A stretch of DNA of 64,000 nt, taken from the NCBI GenBank assembly GCA_012861695.1, contig JAAOOA010000543.1, forward strand, positions 129,501-193,500, read 5' to 3'. Below the pieces are notes generated by a model. It did not search any database. It was not told the origin of the DNA and saw only the letters and a program-made list of their open reading frames with translations. The DNA is from Trematomus loennbergii. Its lineage: Eukaryota > Chordata > Actinopteri > Perciformes > Nototheniidae. Each line of letters begins with the position of its first letter. Positions within the stretch are counted from its first letter, which is position 1. Positions 45,871-56,904 of this stretch are shown in pieces. A program made the position numbers and the translations under genes.

Positions 45871-46077
45871 AGCAGGAAACGGGTTGTATGGTCAAAGGAG
45901 GAAAGAGTGATAGAACCGGGGTAAAGCAAAGAAAGTGTCCGACAATAGTGACTTGTGAGGCGGCCAGAGAGTCTGTCATATCTCGGTCCTATCCTCCAGG
46001 CAACGCTGTGGCCAAAACTGGGCTAAAAACAAAAAAAAACTAAAAAATATTTCATCCAGGGAAATTTGGGTGAAAAT

Positions 46078-46790
46078 GAAAAAAAAGTACCCAGAAATAG
46101 TGCTTCATTAGCCAGCAGCAGTCCCCTGTCGACTCATGTGACATTCCTCCAGGGTTACATAGAACCAGGGTGTGGGGTCCGAGCCATCTCCGAGACATCT
46201 CTAGTCCATGTTGATAATGGGGGAAATGTACCCCAAAATAGTCCTTCATTAGCCAGCAGCAGTCCCCTGTCGACTCATGTGACATTCCTCCAGGGTTACA
46301 TAGAACCAGGGTGTGGGGTCCGAGCCATCTCCGAGACATCTCTAGTCCGTGTTGATAATGGGGGAAATGTACCCCAAAATAGTCCTTCATTAGCCAGCAG
46401 CAGTCCCCTGTCGACTCATGTGACATTCCTCCAGGGTTACATAGAACCAGGGTGTGGGTCCGAGCCATCTCCGAGACATCTCTAGTCCGTGTTGATAATG
46501 GGGGAAATGTACCCCAAAATAGTCCTTCATTAGCCAGCAGCAGTCCCCTGTCGACTCATGTGACATTCCTCCAGGGTTACATAGAACCAGGGTGTGGGGT
46601 CCGAGCCATCTCCGAGACATCTCTAGTCCGTGTTGATAATGGGGGAAATGTACCCCAAAATAGTCCTTCATTAGCCAGCAGCAGTCCCCTGTCGACTCAT
46701 GTGACATTCCTCCAGGGTTACATAGAACCAGGGTGTGGGGTCCGAGCCATCTCCGAGACATCTCTAGTCCGTGTTGATAATGAGGTACCC
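46078..46790. repeat. 141-bp tandem array, five copies
   Basis: The unit is aatagtccttcattagccag, cagcagtcccctgtcgactc, atgtgacattcctccagggt, and gtccgagccatctccgagac. Copies are near-identical. Frames are open on both strands because the unit is 141 bp, a multiple of three; I do not take them as genes. Confidence 0.95.
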
Positions 46791-46794
46791 CCAA

Positions 46795-47520
46795 AAAAGT
46801 GCATCATGACTCAGCAATCATCACACTCAACTTTGGTGAGAACCGGGGAAAGGGGTCAAAATGTAAAAATTACCCCAAAACAGTGTCTCATGACCCCGCA
46901 GGAGTCCCCCGCGGACTCCCCTGACATTCCTCCATGGTCGTAATCACCCAACTCAACTTTGGTGAGAACCGGGGAAAGGGGTCAAAATGTAAAAAATACC
47001 CCAAAACAGTGCCTCATGACCCCGCAGGAGTCCCCCGCGGACTCCCCTGACATTCCTCCATGGTGGAAATCATCCAACTCAACTTTGGTGAGAACCGGGG
47101 AAAGGGGTCAAAATGGAAAAATTGTACCCCAAAATAGTGCCTCATGACCCCGCAAGAGTCCCCCGCGGACTCCCCTGACATTCCTCCATGGTGGAAATCA
47201 TCCAACTCAACTTTGGTGAGAACCGGGGAAAGGGGTCAAAATGGAAAAATTGTACCCCAAAATAGTGCCTCATGACCCCGCAAGAGTCCCCCGCGGACTC
47301 CCCTGACATTCCTCCATGGTGGAAATCATCCAACTCAACTTTGGTGAGAACCGGGGAAAGGGGTCAAAATGGAAAAATTGTACCCCAAAATAGTGCCTCA
47401 TGACCCCGCAAGAGTCCCCCGCGGACTCCCCTGACATTCCTCCATGGTGGAAATCATCCAACTCAACTTTGGTGAAAACCGGGGAAAGGGGTCAAAATGT
47501 AAAAATTATACCCCAAAATA
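46795..47520. repeat. 128-bp tandem array, about six copies
   Basis: The unit is cgcaagagtcccccgcggac, tcccctgacattcctccatg, catccaactcaactttggtg, and accggggaaaggggtcaaaa. It shares gacattcctcca with the array before it, so the two probably have a common origin. Confidence 0.95.
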
Positions 47521-47825
47521 GTGCCTCAAAATCGGGTAGAGTCACCGGGAAAGTGCCCTCGCATTCCTCCAGGGCTCAAAATGTCGCACTTAAACTATTT
47601 GGAGAACCGGGAAAATGTAAAAAATACATCCCAAAATAGTGCCTCATAATCGGGTAGAGTCACCTGCAAAAGTGCCCTCGCATTCCTCCAGGGCTCAAAA
47701 TGTCGCACTTAAACTATTTGGAGAACCAGGAAAATGTAAAAAATACATCCCAAAATAGTGCCTCATAATCAATAGAGTCACCTGCAAAAGTGCCCTCGCA
47801 TTCCTCCATGTCGAACTTAAAGTAT
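47521..47825. repeat. Tandem array, about 118-bp unit, three copies
   Basis: The unit is tagagtcacctgcaaaagtg, ccctcgcattcctccagggc and tcgcacttaaactatttgga. Again related to the preceding arrays through cattcctcca. Confidence 0.9.
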
Positions 47826-48130
47826 TGGGAGAACCAGGCTGGGGGGTCTTGAGGCACAAAATGAGGCCCACTCAGAGTGCTTGGTGAGCGGATACATTCT
47901 TCCATGATTTCCAACAGCCGTATTTTTTCTGAGTCCACCCAAAAACTGGGTTTCTGATTTCGTGCGGAAGGTAGTCTGAAAATTATGGATGAATCTTTTT
48001 GACAGAGAAGTGGAAATGAAGCCCAGGGACTTTTTCCCCTTCTCCGTTGTACCAACCATCGGAGAAGGGGAAAAATCGGCCCGAAGCGCCAAACACCTGG
48101 CCACTACTCCCGTTGGCACTTAGAAAAAAT
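47826..48130. other. Unassigned segment with perfect 16-bp hairpin
   Basis: The frames on the minus strand match nothing I know. At 48031-48046 and 48060-48075 there is a perfect inverted pair (tttttccccttctccg) around a 13-base loop. Confidence 0.5.
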
Positions 48131-48159
48131 TTGACAATTTTTCAAAACTTCATTTTTGA

Positions 48160-49060
48160 TTATTTTAAGATATAATTAAGCGTTTTCTTCACTTTTTTTT
48201 TTCTCCACGGGTGGGGGCGCCTGGCAGGCCGCCTATGAGCACCCAAATTCGGCCTGGATCATCCAGGATTTGTGGGAAAAAATCCATAAACTGACTAAAT
48301 CACCCAGAGAGGTCCCCTACCTAGCCCAAATATATATAATACAAATACATTTAAATAGTAAAAGGTGCACTTGTGCTCTGCATTACCCGGAATTTTATTT
48401 TCATAGCCCCATGATAGTGATTAAAAATCATTTTCATGGGAAAAAGTGTTAAAACGCCTGATTAAATTATATGCAGGACCCCAGTGAGCTCCAGACTATG
48501 TGCATTGTGTTGGGGAACCATATAAATGATAGAATAAATGCATTCAAATGCAAAAATAATGATTTAAAATCATTTTAGGGGGACAATTGTGGAGAGGAGC
48601 CTGAAAATGACTCTGTTTTAAGATATAATTAAGCGTTTTCTTCACTTTTTTTTGCTTTCCACGGGTGGGGACGCCTGGCAGGCCGCCTATGAGCACCCAA
48701 ATTCGGCCTGGATCATCCAGGATTTGTGGGCAAAGCTCCATAAACTGACTAAATCACCCAGAGAGGTCCCCTTTCTAGCCCAAATATATATAATACAAAT
48801 ACATTTAAATAGTAAAAGGTGCACTTGTGCTCTGCATTACCGGGAATTTTATTTTCATAGCCCCATGATAGTGATTAAAAATCATTTTCATGGGAAAAAG
48901 TGTTAAAACGCCTGATTAAATGATATGCAGGACCCCAGTGAGCTCCAGACTATGTGCATTGTGTTGGGGAACCATATAAATGATAGAATACATGCATTTA
49001 AATGCAAAATAATGATTTAAAATCATTTTAGGGGGACAATTGTGGAGAGGAGCCTGAAAA
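48160..49060. repeat. Tandem pair, about 450-bp unit
   Basis: Both copies run from taagatataattaagcgttt through cctggcaggccgcctatgag and catgatagtgattaaaaatc to gggggacaattgtggagagg. About 95% identical. Confidence 0.93.
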
Positions 49061-49184
49061 GACTCTGCAGCACCCCGGATAACTACCACTTCATCTGGTT
49101 TAAATGTGGTGGTGATAGTGGCATTAACTAGTACCCAGTACTGGGAGAGAACCAGGTTACAGCACATGTCTTTTCGACCCAGGA

Positions 49185-49930
49185 AAGAGTGCTCGAAACG
49201 TGGCTACAGCATAGTCACACTGTGGGGTAACATGTTTCAAATGACAGCACACTGCTGCTTGTTGGCAGGCTGACTCACTTCACTTGTCTCACACACACCC
49301 AGGGGGGGGAGAAAGAGGACACATTGACCCAGGAAAGAGCCTCAAAACACAGGTAAAAGTGTGTTAAACTGTGGGGGAACATGTTTCAAATGACAGCACA
49401 CTGCTGCTTGTTGGCAGGCTGACTCACTTCACTTGTCTCACACACACCCAGGGGGGGAGAAAGAGGACACATTGACCCAGGAAAGTGCTCGAAAGCTGGC
49501 TACAGCATAGTCACAGTGTGGGGGAACATGTTTCAAATGACAGCACACTGCTGCTTGTTGGCAGGCTGACTCACTTCACTTGTCTCACACACACCCAGGG
49601 GGGGGAGAAAGAGGACACATTGACCCAGGAAAGAGTGCTCGAAAGCACAGCATAGTCACAGTGTGGGGAACATGTTTCAAATGACAGCACACTGCTGCTT
49701 GTTGGCAGGCTGACTCACTTCACTTGTCTCTCACACACACCCAGGGGGGGGAGAAAGAGGACACATTGACCCAGGAAAGAGTGCTCGAAAGGTGGCTACA
49801 GCATAGTCACAGTGTGGAGGAACATGTTTCAAATGACAGCACACTGCTGCTTGTTGGCAGGCTGACTCACTTCACTTGTCTCACACACACCCAGGGGGGG
49901 AAAGATAACACTTGTACCCAGGAATAAGTC
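49185..49930. repeat. Tandem array, about 145-bp unit, five copies
   Basis: The unit is aacatgtttcaaatgacagc, acactgctgcttgttggcag, gctgactcacttcacttgtc, acacacccagggggggagaa. The length varies in the last third of the unit. Confidence 0.93.
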
Positions 49931-50054
49931 TTTGAAAGGCGGGGAAAAGTTGTTTGAAATAGTATAATACCTCCAGGCCGCTTAACTGCACTTTACCACC
50001 CAGAAATAATGTTTAAATGGTCGGGGAAAGTATTTTTAAATGTCTGGAAGAGAG

Positions 50055-50180
50055 TTTTAGACAGTCATTTTGCACGAAATTATTTAACATAGACGCTCTC
50101 CTGAAAATGCACAGAATATGTGCTTTTTCAGGAGACCGTTAATGTTAAATGATTTCTTGCAAAATGACTGGCTAAAACCC
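50055..50180. repeat. Long imperfect palindrome (about 58-bp arms)
   Basis: The left arm tttagacagtcattttgcac... mirrors the right arm ...cttgcaaaatgactggctaa, with tctcctgaaaatgcaca facing tgtgctttttcaggaga across a very short loop. It could form a stem-loop near the right edge of the recombinase element. Confidence 0.85.
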
Positions 50181-50374
50181 CGGAATAAATGTTTGAAAAG
50201 CTGGGAAAAGTTGTTAAAAATAGGCTGATATCTCCAGGGCGCATCACCAAAAATGTACAAGCCAGGGAAGATGCCTGAATCCCGGATACTTTAGGTCTGT
50301 CACTTAGGGTGACCGCACCACTCCGACGCTCCCGAGAGCGGACGTCCATTGTTTGCAAGGCACCTAGAGGGATA

Positions 50375-50690
50375 ATGGTTAATGGTCCGCCCTCAACATG
50401 TCTATGTGCCAATAGTTTCCTCAAAAGCTGTTGCCATGGCAACGCATCCCTCACAATAAACACGATATTGCTATAACTCCTATGAACATTTCAAAAAAGT
50501 GCTCAAACTTCACGTGTGCTAACAGTCCAGCCGTGAAGACATCTACGGGACAGTTTTGAGATTTCTTCAAATGCCGTTGCCATGGCAACATATGCTCGCC
50601 ATGAAACACATGTTTTGGTTTTCTGATTCATAGTCAAACGATTGCTTTGCGTCCGGTGTGAACGCAGCATTACAAACAAAAACCTGGAAA
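50375..50690. repeat. Fish interspersed repeat, right part (TTCTTCCGCCG family)
   Basis: Two blocks of gttgccatggcaac with cgccatgaaacac, then gattcatagtcaaacgattg and ctttgcgtccggtgtgaacg. Same orientation as the left part at 38395-39900. Confidence 0.55.
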
Positions 50691-52048
50691 GAGATAGAGG
50701 TTGGATCATATTTTACTTCATATTGAGAAACATATCACAGTTTTGCACAAATAAAACAAGATTGAATGTTTTGGAAACCGAGTGAAAATATATATTTATT
50801 TTCTAGTGTTCATGTTTTCAGGCCAAAACCTAAATAAATTAAACTTTCAACTGCTAGAACTACATTTCCCAGAAAGCACCATGTCCTATAAAGAGAAGAC
50901 GACCCCCCCGGTGAAGAAGAGAATACATCCACATTTAATAAAAATGGTAAATAAACCTTTTTATTACTATTTTGAGGAGATTCTCTTGTGAAACCCTTTG
51001 AGTGCTGACACTGATTAAAGGGTTTTTATATTGGAGATATTTAAAATGACGTCTCTAAGGCACAGGATGAGAAAATGCATCTTTACTAGAAAGTGTGTGT
51101 ACCCTGAACGCACCGCGTAGTGCGTTTCGAGGCCGGAATCCACATTTTAGCATCAGGATATTCAACAGGAACTTTATTTATTTATATTAATATGACAAGA
51201 AAAAAGCATTTGTCATCAGCTGTACAAATACCATTTAATTTAAATAAGAACCAGTGTGCTCAGGAAGAAGCATAAAAAAAAACAAGCACAGATCACAGAA
51301 AGCAAGCCCGTGAAGTGGAGGTGTAACGACACGTTCATTACTAATTACCTGGTTTTTGGTTCAGATGCTTTGGTCACTTTTGCAGCTGTACTTCCCCTCT
51401 GTTGGTCCGTACCCAAAGGAAATGAAAACATAGCAAATGTTCCTTTAAATCTCTTAGTGTGCAGGCTTCTGGAAACACTACTATCTTTAATTACAGATGC
51501 AGCACGGGACGACGAACCACTCGTGATGAATTAGAGCGGATCGGAAAATAGTGTAGTAACAATAACAATAATAACAATAATGTTTAAATCACGTAAAACA
51601 TTTGAGGGACTTTCTCTTATTCTAATTATATTTGGGAATGATGATATTGTAAAAGAAAAGTAATTAAAAATCTGTTTTTGTGAGATGTGCACACGCACCT
51701 CGTTTCCTTTCAATCATTCATAATACTAATAATTTTAGCAGCAGAATTGACTTTAACCTCAAAAGGAAGTGTTTCAGCGTGTTTGAGTGCCGTTACACCT
51801 CCACCCTTAAACCTCCACCCTTACACTCCACCCTCACACCTCCACCCTTATACATGTGGAGAAGTGGTCACACCTTCTGAAGATTAAAAAAGAAGAACTG
51901 CACGTCTCCTCCATCCTTCGGGGAGAAGAAACCGTCCTAAAGCACGATGGAGGGGGGGGGGGGGGGGGGCATCCATCTGGCCCCCAGTTTAACAAAAGTC
52001 AGTCAATAACCGTCTGTCTTCAGCTCATAGAGTCCTGTTGTGAACTAG
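50691..52048. other. No supported gene; small CCTCCACCCTTA and poly-G repeats
   Basis: Frames up to 92 codons match nothing I know. A cctccaccctta unit repeats about five times at 51797-51850, and about 19 G lie at 51952-51970. It may include the atp2c1 3' UTR or intergenic sequence. Confidence 0.4.
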
Positions 52049-52533
52049 GAAATGTTGATACCCCAAAGTGTTATGATAGAAATGTAGAGTAGGGTCTCCA
52101 GCTCATAGAAGCTGCCGGATGCTAACCTGCAGATGCTGGGACTTTTGCACAATTAGCATGAGTTTGGGTTAACTAGTGTTGATTAGCATATATAGGCAAT
52201 AGCTTAAAAGTGGCTTGGCCGATTTGGAACATTTGGGGTTTGTTGAGGGACGCTGAATCAATTCTGACATCTTCAGGATCAACAATAGCAGTTTTAACCA
52301 GAAAGAGGACATATATCTAAACTCTCTGTGGACTGATTAGGATGCATTTTGGGTCGATTTTTAAGTTTTAGGGGCCTCAAAACGTTTTAGCTACCGTCTG
52401 CATATATGCTATCTAACACAACTTATACTAATTGTGTAAATGTCCAACATCTGCAGGTTAGCATCCGGCAGGTTCTATGAGCTGGAGACCCTACTCTACA
52501 TTTCTAATATAAAACTTTGGGGTCCTCAACATT
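52049..52533. mobile_element. Foldback TIR element with 85-bp arms
   Basis: The left arm aatgttgataccccaaagtg ... ggatgctaacctgcagatg and the right arm catctgcaggttagcatccg ... ggtcctcaacatt are inverses over about 85 bp, including agtagggtctccagctcata. The interior is 310 bp without coding. No target duplication is found. Confidence 0.8.
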
Positions 52534-52711
52534 CGTTCACACTGCTGGCAGCTAGACTATAAACCCCCGAGGCTGGGAGCTTCTTCCAGTCACAGACCAG
52601 AGATCTTCCTCCTCCTCACATCAGGAAACTTGACGAGTCAGTGCCATCGATTGTGAGGCTCCTTCTCTTCCTCATCCTCCTCCTCCTCACCGGTCAGCGG
52701 GGCGGGGGAGG

Positions 52712-52835
52712 TCATACCTCGTGGAAGCAGTCGGAGGGGGGGGGCTCCTCTGGGACCCCCTCCACCTCTCCAGCACCTTCACGGCCTCGGAGACGATGCA
52801 CACGGAGGAAGTGAGGCTCACCAGGAACAGCAGGT
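52712..52835 (-). CDS. atp2c1: atp2c1 terminal coding exon
   Basis: After the acceptor gtgtgttcag the exon completes an Asp codon and reads LLFLVSLTSSVCIVSEAVKV, then LERWRGSQRSPPP. This is the last transmembrane helix (M10) and cytosolic tail of the secretory-pathway Ca2+/Mn2+ ATPase SPCA1. A run of nine C on the coding strand (52736-52744) puts the end in an unusual frame. With ten C it would read SDCFHEV and stop at 52712, which resembles the normal SPCA1 C-terminus. As read, the frame continues to 52687. Confidence 0.85.
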
Positions 52836-53089
52836 CTGAACACACAGGGAACAAACGGGGGGATTTAACGGGTTAAAAAAGTCTAAAAACAACTCCATAT
52901 ATTTACACTAAAACACCAACAGGGTTAAGGGTGAGGTGCGGCGTGTGATGGTCTAACTTGAAGTGCGTGGGTAGCTCCGCCTCCGGGCAACAACGGGGGT
53001 TGCTAGGCAAAGTTTAGTGCAGTATTAAACATATGAGCCAGATTTGCCCCAGTTTGTGACTCTCACAACCTCAGACCCAGCGCCTGGAT

Positions 53090-53515
53090 ACGGGTCCAGG
53101 ATACGGGTCCAGGTTCCTGCTGTGCGGACTGAGGCTGGAAGAAGGAGTCTTTCTTTTATTATGCTCCTTGGTCTTGGAATGACCTTCAATCACGCCTCAA
53201 ACTGAGGGCACTTGTCTCTATAGCATGTTTTAAATTGAAGTTGTCTGAAGTCCTCACCACCAGCTGCTCTTGCAGTAACAGGTAGTGTACTTTTCTTACT
53301 GCCTAATGTGCACAATGTAGTGACTGCTTTTTCCTCTTTTGTTTTCTTAGTATGTTCTCTGTATTTTATATGTTTGTGTTTTGTGTAACGTTGCTGCCTT
53401 CTTGACCAGAGGCCTGTAGTACAGGCCTCTGGTCAGCATGAAAATGAGATTTGATCTCAATGCTTTTATCTGGTTAAATAAAGGTTACAAAAACAGCCGT
53501 TCCTCTGGAGGGTCA
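53090..53515 (+). mobile_element. LINE 3' tail in atp2c1 intron
   Basis: Ends gagatttgatctcaatgctt and ctggttaaataaaggttac, a common fish LINE/SINE 3' end. The region before it has remnants such as tcaaactgagggcacttgtc. Two antisense pieces of related tails lie in the triplet array (54548, 55372). A 31-bp palindrome is inside it at 53404-53434. Confidence 0.65.
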
Positions 53516-54268
53516 AAATGCTGGCTCGATGATGTGACACTGAGGCCATGGGAGACGCTCTGCAGTAACAGTACTGTGGTAGAAGTACCGTAGTATTAGT
53601 ACTGTAGTATTATTAGTACTGTAGTAGTACTGTAGTAGTATTAGTACTGTAGTAGTAGTAGTATTACAGTAGTATTAGTACAGTAGTAGTAGTAGTACTG
53701 TAGTATTAGTACAGTAGTAGTACAGTTGTATTAGTACAGTAGTATTAGTACAGTAGTAGTATGTAGTATTAGTACTGTAGTATTAGTACAGTAGTAGTAC
53801 AGTAGTAGTATTAGTACAGTAGTATTAGTACAGTAGTAGTACAGTGGTATTAGTACAGTAGTATTAGTACAGTACTAATACTACTACTACAGTATACAGT
53901 AGTAGTACTGTAGTAGTAGTAGTAGTACAGTAGTAGTAGTACAGTAGTATTAGTACAGTAGTAGTAGTACATAGTATTAGTACAGTAGTAGTAGTAGTAT
54001 ACAGTAGTAGTAGTAGTAGTACAGTAGTACAATAGTAGTAGTAGTAGTACCAGTAGTAGTACAGTAGTAGTACTACTACTACAGTACTAATATACTATAG
54101 TAGTAGTACAGTAGTACAATAGTAGTAGTAGTAGTACAGTAGTAGTACAGAGTAGTACTACTACAGTACTAATATTACTATAGTAGTAGTACTGTAGTAG
54201 TAGTACAGTAGTAGAGTAGTAGTAGTATTAGTACGGTCGTAGTAGTACAGTCGTAGTAGTACAGTAGT

Positions 54269-54301
<33 letters not shown>

Positions 54302-54305
54302 CAGT

Positions 54306-54429
54306 CAGGGGCGGACTGGCCATCGGGACGTTCGGGGCGAATCCCGATGGGCCGGTACTGAAGTGGGCCGGTCGGACGATGGGGCCGGTCGAGAGTCCCG
54401 GGCTGATTTGTAGTCCCAGTCCGCCCCTG
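54306..54429. mobile_element. Short hAT-type MITE in the triplet array (124 bp)
   Basis: Same family as 33898-34096 (CAGGGGCGGACTGGCCATCG ... CCAGTCCGCCCCTG) but with about 75 internal bases missing. Flanks AGTACAGT and ACTACAGT are an 8-bp duplication with one mismatch. Confidence 0.88.
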
Positions 54430-54547
54430 ACTACAGTAGTAGTACTACAGTAGTAGTACTAGTACATTAGTAGTAATACAGTAGTAGTAGTACAGTAGTA
54501 CAGTAGTAGTAGTACAGTAGTAGTACTACAGTAGTAGTAGTAGTACA

Positions 54548-54680
54548 GTTTGTATGTAGCCTTTATTTAACAGGTGAATCCCATTGAGATCAAACGATCT
54601 CTTTTTCAAGGGAGACCTGCAGCAAGTGGTTACACATGAAGACACAAACAGAAAAAACAAAAAGGACATCATACAACAGT
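54548..54680 (-). mobile_element. LINE 3' tail fragment, antisense, first copy
   Basis: Reads gtagcctttatttaacaggt, aaacgatctctttttcaagg and gagacctgcagcaagtggtt. It is repeated at 55372-55505, and both share the same flanking triplet repeat, so the pair probably arose by duplication of the array. Confidence 0.7.
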
Positions 54681-55371
54681 AGTACTAGTACATTAGTAGT
54701 ATTAGTACAGTAGTAGTAGTTAGTACTGTAGTATTAGTACAGTAGTAGTAGTACTGTAGTATTAGTACAGTAGTAGTAGTATTAGTACAGTAGTAGTAGT
54801 ACTGTAGTATCCGAGAAGTAGTAGTAGTATTAGTACTGTAGTATTAGTACAGCAGTAGTAGTATTAGTACTGTAGTATTATTAGTATTAGTACAGTAGTA
54901 GTAGTATTAGTACAGTAGTAGTAGTACTGTAGTATCCGTAGAGTAGTAGTAGTATTAGTACTGTAGTATTAGTACAGCAGTAGTAGTATTAGTACTGTAG
55001 TATTAGTACAGTAGTACAGTAGTAGTACTAGTACAGTAGTAGTACTGTAGTATTAGTACAGTAGTAGTAGTATTAGTACAGTAGTAGTAGTACTGTAGTA
55101 TCCGTAGAGTAGTAGTAGTATTAGTACTGTAGTATTAGTACAGCAGTAGTAGTATTAGTACTGTAGTATTAGTAGTATTAGTACAGTAGTAGTAGTACTG
55201 TAGTATTAGTACAGCAGTAGTAGTATAGTACTGGAGTATTAGTACAGTAGTAGTACTAGTACAGTAGTAGTACTGTAGTATTAGTACGTAGTAGTAGTAT
55301 TAGTACAGTAGTAGTAGTAGTAGTACAGTAGTAGTACAGTAGTAGTACTACAGTAGTATTAGTACAGTAGT

Positions 55372-55505
55372 AGTACAGTTTGTTTGTAGCCTTTATTAAC
55401 CAGGTGAATCCCATTGAGATCAAACGATCTCTTTTTCAAGGGAGACCTGCAGCAAGTTGGTTACACATGAAGACACAACAGAAAACAAAAAGGACATCAT
55501 ACAAC
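55372..55505 (-). mobile_element. LINE 3' tail fragment, antisense, second copy
   Basis: Near-identical to 54548-54680, including the gacacaa...ggacatcatacaaca end. Confidence 0.7.
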
Positions 55506-55901
55506 AGTTAGTATTAGTACATAGTAGGATTAGTAGTACTGTAGTAGTAGTTAGTAGAGTAGTAGTAGTATTAGTACTGTAGTATTAGTAGTATTAGTAC
55601 AGCAGTAGTAGTACTGTAGTATTAGTAGAGTAGTAGTAGTATTAGTACTGTAGTATTAGTACAGCAGTAGTAGTATTAGTACTGTAGTATTAGTACAGTA
55701 GTAGTAGTATAGTACTGTAGTATTAGTAGTATTAGTACAGTAGTAGTAGTAACTGTAGTATTAGTAGAGTAGTAGTAGTATTAATACTGTAGTATTAGTA
55801 CAGCAGTAGTAGTATTAGTACTGTAGTATTAGTACAGTAGTACAGTAGTAGTACTAGTACAGTAGTAGTACTGTAGTATTAGTACAGTAGTAGTAGTATT
55901 A

Positions 55902-56450
<549 letters not shown>

Positions 56451-56533
56451 CTAATAGCTAATAATAAAACTATAATATATATATATATGAAAGAGAAAGA
56501 GTGATGTATGAGGAGGAGGAGCATCAGCAGTTA

Positions 56534-56629
<96 letters not shown>

Positions 56630-56904
56630 CTAAAACACAAAAACACGTCTGAAAATCACGTCCACTCTCAACTGAGTCATTTATAGATTTCGGTAACTTA
56701 AAAACAACAGTTTTAAAATGACTATTACATTAAAATCAGTCATTAAAGAGCCAAGATAATAAAAACAAAACAGGTTTAATAAAATATAAATTAAGTCTTC
56801 AATATGGTAAGTTGCATGCAGCACACATATTTTCCATCAGGCACAAAGAAGTACATCTGATCTGGTTTTAAATGTTAGCATATTGTCTCTTTTACTGGAA
56901 ATGT

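Larger units (their letters stand above)
39901..50374 (-). mobile_element. Large putative tyrosine-recombinase element with flanking tandem arrays
   Basis: The segment lies between the two parts of the TTCTTCCGCCG repeat. It contains a zinc-finger tyrosine recombinase gene and about ten tandem arrays. Near the left edge, ccaggattcaggcatcttcc starts at 40022. Near the right edge its inverse ggaagatgcctgaatcccgg lies at 50267-50286. Further inside, gtaaagtgcagttatgcgcc (40130) is inverted at about 49975-50000. So the outer parts are inverted repeats of each other. Exact ends and target site are not determined. It may be one mobile element or several nested ones. Confidence 0.5.

Noticed and set aside
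46052..46943. 138-163-codon frames on both strands
   Set aside because: The 141-bp unit is a multiple of three and has open frames by chance; no start, splice or family evidence.
47714..48119. Two overlapping minus-strand frames of 113 and 100 codons
   Set aside because: No recognisable family; one runs into the tandem array. Kept as unassigned.
51256..51534. 92-codon plus-strand frame
   Set aside because: Low-complexity start, no known domain, no splice signals.
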